Assembly (NCBI GenBank): GCA_963580285.1
Contig: OY757017.1
Location: 12,040,538-12,104,537 of the forward strand
Reading direction: 5' to 3'
Length of the DNA stretch: 64,000 nt
Source: Lucinisca nassula
Taxonomy: Eukaryota > Mollusca > Bivalvia > Lucinida > Lucinidae
Shown here: positions 1 through 13,100 of the stretch, piece after piece
How positions within the stretch are numbered: position 1 is the first letter of the stretch
Layout: each line of letters opens with the position of its first letter
Position numbers and translations under genes: made by a program
The notes under the pieces: generated by a model
The model's input: only the letters and a program-made list of their open reading frames with translations
Told to the model about the DNA's origin: nothing
Databases searched by the model: none

Positions 1-9
1 GGACTGAGT

Positions 10-95
10 CCATGCGCTGGGGCACTGGCAAACACTGCAGACCCAGGCCAGATGCTGCATCTGATCAAAGTCTACACAGTTTGCTAAAGAACAGA
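10..95. repeat. P5 fragment at the window start
   Basis: GGCAAACACTGCAGACCCAG and GATGCTGCATCTGATCAAAG. Confidence 0.55.
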
Positions 96-177
96 AATGA
101 ATGGTTGATACAGGTATCTACTTCAGAAACTCAGGTATGAAAGGATTCAATTATATCTAAATTATATCTACTTACAG

Positions 178-455
178 GGCGCTTGAAGAAATAGATTGGG
201 CTGCATGGTACTTCCACACAGAGCTAAAACCAATCACACATGAGTACTGGTAAACTGCTTAGATGATCTGGCAAAGTGATGCATGTCATACCATCCATGC
301 ATATAAACATTATAGATTTCATTGGACAGCAGGGCTGGAGATGTCATTTCATCTCAATGTCGGGTAAAAGTCCCACAAAATATGAAGCAGTTTCTCCAAA
401 ATGACCAAAATAGTGTTGAGGGGAATGTTAAACCTCAAATCAAACAAACAAATAT
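178..455 (-). mobile_element. R1 retroposon-like repeat
   Basis: Family of 240-320 bp. On the minus strand the 3' end is GGATGTTAAACCTCAAATCA then CAAA repeats; inner blocks are GGAAGCATCATGCAGCCCAT and GGTTTACCAGTACTCGTGTG (plus-strand sense). The CAAA tail and the target duplications seen at 12428 indicate retroposition. No pol III boxes were recognised. Confidence 0.8.
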
Positions 456-484
456 CTGCTTACAATTACAAGAAAATTCAGCTA

Positions 485-716
485 TTAACCCATTGCACAC
501 GGGAAACCCCTACAGGGGTACCTTGGCAAACAGTGCATGCCCAGATCAGATGCCACAGAATGCTGTATTTGATCTGGGTCTGCACTATTTGATAACAGAA
601 TTTTCATCAAAAATAGAATAAAAACGAACAAATAGACCTGACAACCCTTAAATGACAAATGGACTTGTTAAACATATAACAATGGAAGAGTCCACTGGCA
701 TACTATGGGGAGTTAA
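485..716. repeat. P5 piggyBac-like MITE, diverged
   Basis: Family model, 205-235 bp: TTAA flank, TIR CCCATTTTGTACCAGAAACC, palindrome GCAAACAGTGCAGGCCCAGA-TCAGATGCCGC, ACCCCTAAATTTTGAAATGG, TATATATAAGGAGGAAGATT, inverted end GGTACAAAAAGGG then TTAA. Here TTAA stands at 485-488 and 713-716. Confidence 0.72.
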
Positions 717-724
717 TTTGAATT

Positions 725-872
725 TAAAAGTTTATTTTTAATGTTTCGGCTGTTCTTTTCTCAACGTCTTCTCTAGCAAAGAACCACCTTTGGGACTGTT
801 CAAAAGTGGTTTTAATGACCACTTTTGAACAGTCCTAAAGGTGGTCTTGATATAAGAATTTTACTGTATATC
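725..872. repeat. P6 palindromic repeat
   Basis: Family model: palindrome GACCACCTTTGGGACTGTTC-AAAAGTGGTCTTAAAGACC with its complement, outer ends CAGTAAAATTCC / GGAATTTTACTGTA. Here the arms are joined as CAAAAGTGGTTTTAATGACC. Confidence 0.82.
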
Positions 873-1045
873 TGCTTCTTGACCATAAACTATGCACTCT
901 CATGTATGGTCTCCCTATTCACCGGCAACAGGGAATAGGGGTAACACCAAACGGCTACGGTGTAGTGCCAGCATGGATTCGTTCCCTGGGACCCCACCAG
1001 GTGACGACAGGGAAACTGGAAAACAACTTGCACTCTCATGCTTAC

Positions 1046-1160
1046 CTTTCTGAACATGTAATTTTTCCCGTCTTGCCATCTTCACAGACACAGACCTTGT
1101 CACATCCTGTAGTGATAGACTGTCCCTGACGGAACACCACCCCTTGGTATACACACACAT
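1046..1160 (-). CDS. VWC module 12, exon A (partner exon off the window)
   Basis: 115-bp exon; acceptor tttag, donor gtaagc. It reads VCVYQGVVFRQGQSITTGCD, then KVCVCEDGKTGKITC. It keeps all five cysteines but has lost the otherwise invariant Trp (GQSITTGC instead of GQxWxxGC). It leaves in phase 2, so a B exon must follow beyond position 1. Confidence 0.87.
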
Positions 1161-4100
1161 CTAAAGAAGAAGCAAAATGATTGGGCATAAGACAAAACCT
1201 GCACTTTTGAAAATCAAAGTTCTTTAATTTGTTTTGTTTCTGCTTTGGGTTGTAAGGAGAGAGGTGGTGGCGGTGTTGCACTATTTTTTTCTTTTGTTTC
1301 ATTTATTTACAGCTCAGAGTAAGTTGTATTAATACATTTTCATCTCAAATAAAAAAGAAGAAATGTATTGGTGATAAGGGTTATTTAAGGTATGCATTCA
1401 CTGCTTTTAGGTGTATATTTACTGCTTTTAGGACACATTGTCCTTTGATAAAATATGTCCATTCAATGATTAACACACAACTAAGCAGCAACATTTGAAG
1501 AACTTTTGTTGTACTTAATAAAAAAGGCCTTGTGGTTATAAAATCTTTTCATGCTCAACTCAATTGAGCATGAAATGTTTATTGCTTTCAAACATTAAAA
1601 TTGTTGGCATTGTTATGTGCACGACAAATAGAACTTTGCGCCAATCTGATCATGATGTAGGCTTTAGCTTTTAGTAATACTGTAAAATATTTATGAGAAA
1701 CACAAATTTTATGTTTGAACATAAAAAGTTTCATAGCCCCATAGCTGATTTAGAAGTTGCTAGACTCACCAGTAGGGGATGGGGTAGAATACAGTCCTGG
1801 AGTTGGTGAAACCCCGGGGCGTGGTGATGGCGTCTGACCCTGGCACACAGGTTTCTGACAGCAAGGATCTGATGGATCATACTCAAGGTGGCAGGTGGCT
1901 GGTAGATTAGGATATCTTGGACATCTGCATAAAGGAAAAAATAGTTAATTTGGATATGACAGGTCTTGATTTCTCTTATTCCATAAACACAGTGCCAACT
2001 TACAACTGTATAAAATGTAGTATACAGTAGAACTTCAATGGCTCGAACAATGATGGCTCGTTTACCATGGATGAGTCGAACCTATTCTTGAGTCCCTAGC
2101 GAAATCCTCCACATAAGAAATAGTGGGAGATAATTAAGGAGAGTTTAGTCTTTTATCTTGCAAATGTATGCTGTGTGTACTCATTAGAATCGCCTCAATG
2201 AGGCGATTCTAATGTGCACACTCAGCATACCAATTCATTAAAAGAACATCGAAAAGATGTCTACAAGTATCTTGTTATGCCTCCTGACAGTAATCTCAGT
2301 GGCTCGAACTACACCTGTCTCGAACAGATTTTCGAGGTCCCAAAGGGGTTCGAGACATTGAAGTTCGACCGTACTTTACATCCTTAATATACCGACCAAA
2401 GTTGCAACAGGTGACATTCTTGTTGTTTCATTATTTTTCAGAGAAAATCAGGCTTGAAATATTAATCCTTATTTTATCTGAAAAATAAGAAAGAAAATGT
2501 TTGATGCAATGTGTGCTTTACATTTTAAGAGTTACAAGAGTCTAAAAGAGGCCAAAAAGAAATCATCCCCCACCCATGAGAAAAAAATCATTATCTGAAA
2601 ACAAATTAAATTCCATTTCTTCCTTTGGCGATAAATTCAAAATCTACGTAGCTTTTTCATCAGATTTATGTGTCAGCTAATGGCTGACAATAATGTTGTA
2701 TACAAAGAAAAGGCAACCGATACATGACTCATTAACATGATAATGAGATGGAAATGTCTACTTAGTGTCTGGATGAAAAGTACAAAGCCAGTGGTTTTAG
2801 CAGTACTGGGGGCTATCAAGAGTTCGGAAGGACAAAGAAACGTGTCCATTTATTGTCAGGGAACAAGAAAAAATTGGCAAACGCTTTAGGGGAGCTACAT
2901 CCAACCTCTTTATAACACTATTGTTGGGGTCCAAAGTTGAAACTGTGCAAGTTAAATAATCATGTTATATATGACAAAAATGTAATGATTATACAGAAAA
3001 AGGACCATTTTTGGTCATTTTTCTATATAATCTATACATTTTGGGATCTATCTTTAATCTGTAATATATCCAAAAATCATGTCATAATAAAAGTGTTATA
3101 AAGAGGCTGTGGTGTATTCTCGGGAACAGGGAACATCAAAAGTTTAAAATTCACTTTTACAAAACATGCACAGGGCCCCTGCCCATCAGGGTTTGGAGAA
3201 ATAGATTGGGCCGCATGGTGTTTCCACCCAGAGATGAAACACACATGAATCATTTACTCTAGGGTAAAAGTCACACAAAATTGGAAACAACAACTCCAAA
3301 ATGACCTAAGTGGTGTTGACAGGGACATAAAACTTCATTTACAAACAAAACATGCACAATTATCTATAAGAAACAAGAGCCCATGGTACCTGCCGAACCC
3401 CCTCCCCCCGAGCCCCACACCACGGAATGGGTTTCAGTATTTACCTGTCAGTACACCTGTACTGGCCAGTTGCAGCATTGAGACACTCACAGTCATACTG
3501 GCAGCCATCTTGCCATCTCTGACCTTGACCGTAGCTTTTGCCATTGTAAACACACACTTCAAGGAAAATATATAAACAAATGAATAGTTGTTTTACAATT
3601 TTTTTTGCCATTTACAATAAAACTTCATTGAATCAAATAATGTTTAACAATTTTCTTTGGCAGAAATATACTGAGTACTCCTTCTTGACTCTCTATGGAA
3701 TTCTTTAGATAAAAAATACATGTATTTAGGGAACCAGTAATAAAGCAGTAGCTTATTGACATCATGAAAACACGCCTATATAATTTTTAACCCCTTAAAC
3801 CCCACTTTTATGTAGTAAAACAGAGGTTAAGAGGGGTATATATTAATTTTCTTATTTCTGATCAAAAACATACACTGTGGTTACTTAATTAGGTTCTAAC
3901 GAGAACCTGCAATCTATGATAGGCATGGTTTCGTAATGGACATGATAAATCCAAGTCTAATGGCTTCTTCACTCATTCTGAAGAAGCCATCTGATCGGGA
4001 TTTACACTGTTTGTTTTTCAATTTGCAAAGTTAAAGGAGTAGACTATATCAGGTAATCTGATTTGTTGATAGTCAGAAATGGGTGTGAAAAAGAAAAAAA

Positions 4101-7100
4101 TAAATCAGCAGGAAAAGTTCTTGCTACTTACCTCCAGTTAATGGTGTAGCACCACCAGTAGGGGTTGGTGGGGTGCCATAACCTGTGATAGCCCCTGTCA
4201 CTCCAGTAACATTGACACTATTACACTGTGGAGCTAGGCAGCACATTGGATCACGTGGGTCAGGTACCATGGTACAGCCTGGCTGAGGGTTATAGCTGGG
4301 GCATCTGATAATAGAAAGAAATCAGCATTTTATCATGTACAGTAGAACTTCGATGGCTTGAACACCGATGGCTCGCTCACCATGGATGTGTCGAACCCAT
4401 TCTTGAGCCCCTAGCGAAATCCTCTACATAAGAACTAGTGGGGGATAATTAAGGAGATTTTAGTCTTTTATCTTGCAAATGTATGCTGTGTGTACTCATT
4501 AGAATCGCCTCGATGAGGAGATTCTAATGAGTACACACAGCATGCATTTTCATTATAGAACACTGAAACGATGTCTAAAAGTATCTCTTTATGCCTCCTG
4601 ACAGTAACCTCAGTGGCTCGAACTACCCCTGTCTCGAACGGATTTTCGAGGTCCAAAGGTGTTCGAGCCATTGAAGTTCGACTGTAGTTAAGAAACCAAT
4701 ATGCTCAAGCAGTGAATTGTTGGGTAAATCACTGTCAGTTGTAAAGTAGATCAAATCAAAAGAGTGTAGTGCAAGTGATTTGTCTACTTACAACAGACCA
4801 ACAAACCATGATTTATTACTCAACAATTCACTGCTAGAGCTGAACTATTTCGATTCTAACACACTAGAATTGACAACAATTATGTTGTTTCCTTCAAATT
4901 CTTTCAACCTTTTGCCATTATTAAAGACATCCATCCCAAATTATTGACTTAACACATGTATTTCATCCATGATTGTTGAAAGAAATCCCTCCCAAAGTAA
5001 TGACTGTAACACACGCATTTCAGCACTTTTTCAGATTTAACATATTGGAATCTATAAGTAACATCATATGATAGCGGCTTTTTGCATCACACTCTCTTTT
5101 GTTACAGAATAAGTCACAGATCTTTTCCACTGCATATACAGGTGTGCTGTGATGTACTTCAAGAGATATTCTTCCTAAAATGGAAGACTTTGAGTAACCT
5201 CTTTTTATGGTGTACGGAAAAAAAATACCTTAAAGGGTTCTGTGGATAAAGTGATGTTTCCACATTGAAACTAAATGACTCTTCAAGAACACACATTGGC
5301 TCCTGCCCATCAGGGCTTGAAGAAATAGATTGGGCTGCATGATGCTTCCAGGCAGAGCTCAAACCGACCCGCACAAGAGTACTGGTAAACTGCTTAGATG
5401 GTCTAAGCCTTCCCAGGCAAAGCGTTCAAGTCGGACCGTGCATGCATATAAACCATATTGGTTTCATTGGGCAGCAGGGATTGAGAAGTCATTTCATCTC
5501 AATGTAGGGTAAAAGTCCCACAAAATTAGAAAATCTTCAAGAACACCATATTTAAAATGTTTTAGAGATTTCCATGCTTTGTGTGCTTAAAAAAGGACAG
5601 AAAATAGTCAAACTTTACCTGTCAGTACATGAGTAAGCTCCAGTTTTTCCATCATTACAGATACAGATCATGTCACAGCCATTGTACCACTTCTGACCCT
5701 GTGTGTAGGTATGTCCATTCATCACACAGACATCTGAAACAAAACAAACAATACTTTCAGTACTTTTTTTCTGGATTATGGTAAATTCCCTCTGACAGCA
5801 TTGGAAGTGACATTTTGTCTTTACAACCATAGTAGAGACATATTCAGGGGTGAATAAATGTTTGCATTCGCTGTGAGTCAAACCCACACACAGTTGTAAT
5901 GACATTGCCTAGCACTGCAGTGCTGGACATCTATATCAACTGCACTACAGAGGCATCCCTTCTTACTATACATTACGATAACACACCTGTGCGACATAGT
6001 GCATTTTTTCACATCTTCAAAATGGCTATTTTTCTGATGAAAATCCGTGATATTTATCTTATTTGTTCTGCAAACATAGGTTGTGGGTGCTCCTTAGAAC
6101 CAACTCATTGAGGTGGTTCTAACGAGTACCCACAACCTATGTCTTGGAGCAGAAATAAGAAAAATAATGAATACCCCCGTAAACCCCAGTTTTCTCTACA
6201 TAAAGTGGGGTTTAGGGGGGTCTTCATTTCACGGACTTGTTCACGTGATGAAAACAGCCAATTTACCTCCCCAGTTGACAGTTTTGAATAAAATTATCCC
6301 CTTTCTGATGCATTTATAGTTCTAGCTGTGATTTGTTGAGTAATAAATCACAATTGGAGGTCAGTTGTAAAGTAGATTGGTCTACTTAGAACTGACCGAC
6401 AAACTGTGATTTATTACTCAACAAATCACAGACTAGAGCTGATCTATTTCAATTCTAACACGCTGAAAATCGGCAATAATGTTGTTGTTTCCTTCAAAAT
6501 CCCACATCTTTTTGCCATTGTTAGAAGAAATCCCGCAAAAATTATCGACTGAAACACAGGCATTTATATCCTTCTCTAATATTTTCGGTGTGAGAAAATG
6601 ACGTTGTACCGTCTAACATCAAGCAAATTGACTAGTGATGTCATAAATAGGCAGTTTTTAATGACGTCACTCATCACGCTCTTCAGAGCTGTGATTTGTT
6701 GCAGAATAAAACACAGTTATTTTCCATTGCCTTTATAGGTGTGCTGTGTTAGAATTGGTTATATTTTTAAAAATTGTACTATTTTGCACAAAACGGCAAG
6801 CACTGTGAGCTGCAAAAAACCAAATGCCAGCCAATGAAAAGCAATGTTACCTGATGGCATTGTGCTTCTCATAGTATATCATAGATTTATCATATGACGT
6901 CGCTGATAAGCAGTGGGTAATGTTGTGTAATAAAAATCGTATGACCACACGTGTAATAACACTTTGGCTGGATTAAGTAACGTCATGATGAACATCCATG
7001 TCAACAATTCCCTTTTTCTGGAAAAACTGTCAGATTCAAAGGTGATAAAATCCAATTTAAAGTGGTCATATGATAAACAGAATCTTACACTCATGGTCAT

Positions 7101-10100
7101 TTCCTATGAAATTTATGAAACTCGCCAACGGCTCGTTTCATAACTATCATCTGAAATGATCACTCATGTAAGATCCCCTATATACTTGTAATTTTTTGAT
7201 GTTATCAAATTTAAGTGAATTAGAATTAAAAATACTTGAAATAAAGAGAAAATATAAAACAATTTCTTTCCAAGTCATTGGGACAGTATTTGCTCCCACT
7301 GGCAGCATACCAACAAATACTCCTTTTACCCTTAAGATGCGAGAAAACTTTTAAAAAAATGTTGTCTGTTTATGCCGTCTGCTGCATCCTCTTGCCAACT
7401 TTTTAAAAGACATTGCTGCCTACATGTAAACAGGGTGGACCCTAATCAGACATATGGGCCCATACTGTGTGCAACAATTGACTTTTAAAGTAACCAGCAG
7501 ATGACAAAGCAGGCGACAATTCTTGTGATTGCCATCTTAAAGCACTGCAGATGATTCTAGAGTACACAAAAACAAAGTCTTAACATTGCATGTGAATCAT
7601 TTGCATAGGCAAATGATTCACATGTAATGTCAAGCTATATTTTTTCCAAAAGTTACAAAAATACATGTTCTTTAAAAATGCAGTAAGCTAGTCACTTGAC
7701 TTGAAAGAGGAGCCCCCCACTCCCCAAAACTCTCGGAGAAATATGATTTTTTTTCCATTACAATAACACACCCATTTGACAAAGTGCATCCTTTCATTTC
7801 TCCAAATATTCTGATGAAAATTCGTGTTATATTCTTATTTATACTCTGAACACAGGTTGTGGGTGCTCGTTAGAGCCGCCTAATTCAGGTGGTTCCAATA
7901 AGCCCACAACCTGTTTCATGGAGCAGAAATAAGCAAAATAAAACCCCCCAGTTTTCTCTATATAAAGTGGGGTTTAAAGGGATTTTCATTTCACTGACTT
8001 GTTAACATGATGAAGGCTTCCTTGCTATGTGAAATGACAATGAGAGGCTGTGGAGCCCATGTAAACATACCTTTGGGTTTCGGTGTGGGTGCACCACTGG
8101 GTCCAGGTGTGGGTGCAGGAGTAGGGCTTGGGCAGTAGGGCTTCCTACAGCACTTGTTGGCAGGGTCCAGTACCATTTGACAGTAAGATGGGATCTGTAC
8201 ATATCTGGGGCACCTAAAAATCAAAGGGTTTTCATTTTATCTACATACATAACTCCAGTATTATAAATAAGAGAGGGTCATTTAATCATGGCTTTGGATA
8301 TATCACAGTACACATTCTTTAACCATTATCCTGCTGAATAAATTAGTTTTCAACGCCCATTTTTGACTATCATCCAATCAGATTACTTGATTTAATGTAT
8401 TCATTCAATTTGCAAACTATTTGGTAAACAGTCTAGATCCAAATCAGATGATTTCTGAAGAAGCCATCTGAACTGGATCTACACTGTTTGCAAAAGTAAG
8501 GGTTTTTCTGTTCAGTAGGATAAGGTTTAAAATGGTTGTATCTTCTAGACCACAAGCATTTTCATATTTCTACATATAATCAATAGATTTTTTGCATCCA
8601 TTTTTTAAACCATTTCCTATCCATGACCACCCAAAGGGGTTTATTGGTAACAATGTTACAAGGAGGCAGCCATTTATTTTAACTTTCTAAAGAAGTAAGT
8701 TCCTTCATTTATAATAGAAGCCTCTGTGGTCGAGTGGTTACGCTACTCGCCTTGTAAACCAGGGGTCGCAGGTTCGATCCCGGGCTTCTCCAGACTTTCG
8801 GACGAGTCTTTAAACCGAGGTCCCATCTCCGTATGACCTTAGCTGTTGGTGGGACGTAAAACTGAAACACTCACTCACACTCCTTCATTTATACATGTAT
8901 TGTAATGAGAGATACCTTTTAAAAAGAAAAATATTATCATGTACATGTACTTTGTGAAGTACTAAATGAAAAACATCTGAATCATTTCTCTTTCCATCAA
9001 GTTTAAACTATGAGGATAAGATGGCCATTAGCATCAGGTGATCAGCCATTTAATGTCAAATAGTGGTTTCTTAAAATAAATTTAATGCACTTGGGTATGT
9101 AACGCGACGTCTGATTGGATAACGTCAAAAATTTGCAACAGTATATTCTGCGATATACTGTCGGAAACCCGACAACATAGCGTAACATCGCTTTTCATTG
9201 GCTGGCATTTGGTTTTACGCAGCTCTTCGCGCTTGCCGCCTTTGTGCAAAATAGTACAATTTATAACTTAACAACCGAATAAGTGCATTAGAATGGGGAT
9301 AACTGTATTGAAAATTGTCATTTGGGGAGGTAAATCGTCGGTTTTACGGTCGCAAATTACGTTTTACGGCTCCGCCAACGCCTCGCGGTAAAACAAAATT
9401 TCCGACCGTAAAACCTCCGATTTACCTCCCCAAATGACAATTTTCAGTACAGTTATCCCCTAAATATATCCCAATATGCATTCAATTGTTGTCAGTAATG
9501 CTTTTGAAGAAGATACTGAAACAAACATGACCTACTTTTCGTCACACTGCCATTTTCCAGTCATGTCATCAATACATGTGCAAGTATATGAACATCCATC
9601 ATCCCAGGTCTGACCCTTCTTGTATTGCACACCTTTGTATTCACAGTAACCTACAAAGGAAATAGTGCCAATAATATCTTTTTACAGAACATCTTTGATG
9701 TCACTAACTCTGGTAACTGCCATAAAAAGTCTACCTGCATTTCATCATAGTGTTGATTATATTTTCTAGCCCTTTGGGATCATTTATTCCATTGTGAATT
9801 TTTGAAAATATATTATGGTCACTGATGAGGCCTAATTGGCCAAAACTAGTTAGTCTGGTTCAGACAAGCTTGCATGCTCCATACTTTTCAGTTCCGTATG
9901 GTATTAATGGCTTCCAATGTTCAAGGTTTTATTGAACATAATTAATAGTTGATTTGGAGTATAGTGGCTTTATAACACTATTCAGGTAATACTGAGCTCT
10001 CATATCAGACTTTTTAGAAAGTAATTTAAATGTTTATTGAATAATTATTTGGTTTTCAGCAGAGTAAACATGAGTCCCTTCGGTATACATTTACTTTGCA

Positions 10101-13100
10101 TATGATACAATGTTGTTAATATTTCAATAAAGACTGTAAAAAAGGTAATTTATTCCTTACAATAGTTAAAGCTTTGTAGGTTAACTTTCCTTTTTCCTTT
10201 CTGTTATCCTTGGTTTATTACAAAAAGAGTCATGCATGTGGGATTCTTGTTATATTACATTGGATTTTTTATCTTAACCATTGTTCTGCTAAATAAATCC
10301 ATTTTGGCACACCCATTTTTGACTATCGACCAATCAAATTACTTGAAGGAATTTGGTAAATTATATTTCATTGTTTAATACATACAATAATGTTTGTTTG
10401 TTTGATTTGAGGTTTAACATCCCTGTCAACACTGTAAAGGTCATTTTGGAGATGTTGCTTCCAATTTTATGGCACTTTTACCCAACGCTGAGATGAAATG
10501 ACATCTCAAACCCTTTCACCCAATGAAACCAATACAGTTTATAAGCATGGACGGTCCGACTTGCACCGCTTTGCTAAGCGGTTTACCGGAACTCATATTC
10601 AGGTCGGTTTCAGCTCTGTGTGGAAGCATCATGCAGCCCATTTATTTCTTCAGTCCTATATAAAGATAACCTCTGGGACTGTTCAGTGGTATTTAAGACC
10701 ACTTTTGAAGACACCTTTGAGAGTGTTCAAAACTTTGGAACAATCCCAAAGGTGGTCTCTGACCAGAGGAGACTGTATGCAGAAAACACAAAGGAAGAAT
10801 AACTGCAACCCACTAAATAAGCTTTTTATAGCCGAATCAGTCTCAATTTTAAGTGGTTATAATAGCGGAATTTTACTGTACATCAATACTTAGTTTAAAC
10901 AATATTTTATGAACTTCTTTTCAATTACAGATACATGTTATAATTAGAATGCAACATTGTAGCAAAGTTGCTTTTACTAATGATCTCCTGCAAAAGTTGC
11001 TTATACTAATGATCTCCTGCAATACTTGCTTATACTAATGATCTCCTGCAATACTTGCTTATACTAATGATCTCCTGCAATAGTTGCTTATACTAATGAT
11101 CTCCTGCAATAGTTGCTTATACTAATCATCTCCTGCAATATGTGCTTATACTAATGATCTCCTGCAATAGGTGCTTATACTAATGATCTCCTGCAATAGT
11201 TGCTTATACTAATGATCTCCTGCAATAGTTGCTTATACTAATGATCTCTTGCAATAGTTGCTTATACTAATGATCTCCTGCAATAGTTGCTTATACTAAT
11301 GATTTCCTGCAATAGTTGCTTATACTAATGATCTCCTGCAATACTTGCTTATACTAATGATCTCCTGCAATAGTTGCTTATACTAATGATCTCCTGCAAT
11401 AGGTGCTTATACTAATGATCTCCTGCAATAGTTGCTTATACTAATGATCTCCTGCAATAGTTGCTTATACTAATGATCTCTTGCAATAGTTGCTTATAAT
11501 AATGATCTCCTGCAATAGTTGCTTATACTAATGATCTCCTGCAATAGTTGCTTATACTAATGATCTCCTGCAATAGGTGCTTATACTAATGATCTCCTGC
11601 AATAGTTGCTTATACTAATGATCTCCTGCAATAGTTGCTTATACTAATGATCTCTTGCAATAGTTGCTTATAATAATGATCTCCTGCAATAGTTGCTTAT
11701 ACTAATGATCTCCTGCAATAGTTGCTTATACTAATGATCTCCTGCAATACTTGCTTATACTAATGATCTCCTGCAATAGTTGCTTATACTAATCATCTCC
11801 TGCAATAGGTGCTTATACTAATGATCTCCTGCAATAGGTGCTTATACTAATGATCTCCTGCAATAGTTGCTTATACTAATGATCTCCTGCAATAGTTGCT
11901 TATACTAATGATCTCCTGCAATACTTGCTTATACTAATGATCTCCTGCAATAGTTGCTTATACTAATCATCTCCTGCAATAGTTGCTTATACTAATCATC
12001 TCCTGCAATAGGTGCTTATACTAATGCTCTCCTGCAATAGTTGCTTATACTAACAATCTCCTGTAATAGTTGCTTATACTAATGATCTCTATACTAATGA
12101 TCTCCTGAAATAGTTGCTTTTACTAATGATCTCCTGCAATAGTTGCTTACACTAATGATCTCCTGCAACACTTGCTTATACTAATGATCTCCTTCAATAG
12201 TTGCTTATACTAATCATCTCCTGCAACACTTGCTTATACTAATGATCTCCTTCAATAGTTGCTTATACTAATCATCTCCTGCAATACTTACAGACATATT
12301 TAAAACATAGCTACAGTAGTACCATACGTATGGGATCGAAAACAAATGACTTGATGTAATTTATACATATATATTCGCCAACAGTAAATATCCAGATCAA
12401 ATCTGGATTTACATTGTTTGCAAAGGTTTTGTTTGTTTGATTTGAGGTTTAACGTCCGCTTCAACACTGTAAATGTCATTTTGGAGATCTTGCTTCCAAT
12501 TTTGAGGGACTTTTACCCAACACTGAGATGAAATGATATCTCAAGCCCTGTCTCAATGAAACCAATAGAGTTTATAAGCATGGACTGGTAGACTCGCAGG
12601 GCTTTGCCTGGGCAAGCTTAGATCCTCTAAGCAGTTTACCAGTACTTGTGTGCAGTCGGTTTCAGCGCTTGCAAAGGTAAAACACATCTTGGTTCAGCAG
12701 GACAAGAGATACAGTAGAACATCGATGGCTCGAACACCGATGACTCGTTTACCATGGATGAGTCGAACACATTCTTGAGCCCCTAGCGAAATCCTGTACA
12801 TAAGAAATAGTGGGGGATAACTAAGGAGATTTTAGTCTTTTATCTTGCAAATGTATGCTGTGTGTACTCATTAGAATCGCCTAATCGAGGCGATTCTAAT
12901 GAGTACACACAGCATACATTTTCATTATAGAACACCGAAAAGATGTCTAAAAGTATCTCGTTATGCCTCCTGGCAGTCACCTCAGTGGCTCGAACTACCC
13001 CTGTCTCGAACAGATTTCCGATGTCCCAAAGGTGTTCGAGCAATTGAAGTTTGACTGTATTACTGTAAAAATCCTAAAAATTCAGACTTCTTAATGACTT

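Noticed and set aside
1..1045. The B exon of module 12 or a terminal exon.
   Set aside because: No CCxxxxC-encoding frame with a matching acceptor is present; the interval holds R1, P5 and P6 repeats.
8705..8780. Possible functional tRNA-Thr gene.
   Set aside because: The acceptor stem pairs, but the anticodon stem is mismatched, a SINE body and target duplication follow, and two further copies exist in the window.
10975..12295. TACTAAT in each satellite unit as a string of splice branch points.
   Set aside because: The motif lies on the plus strand while the gene is transcribed from the minus strand.
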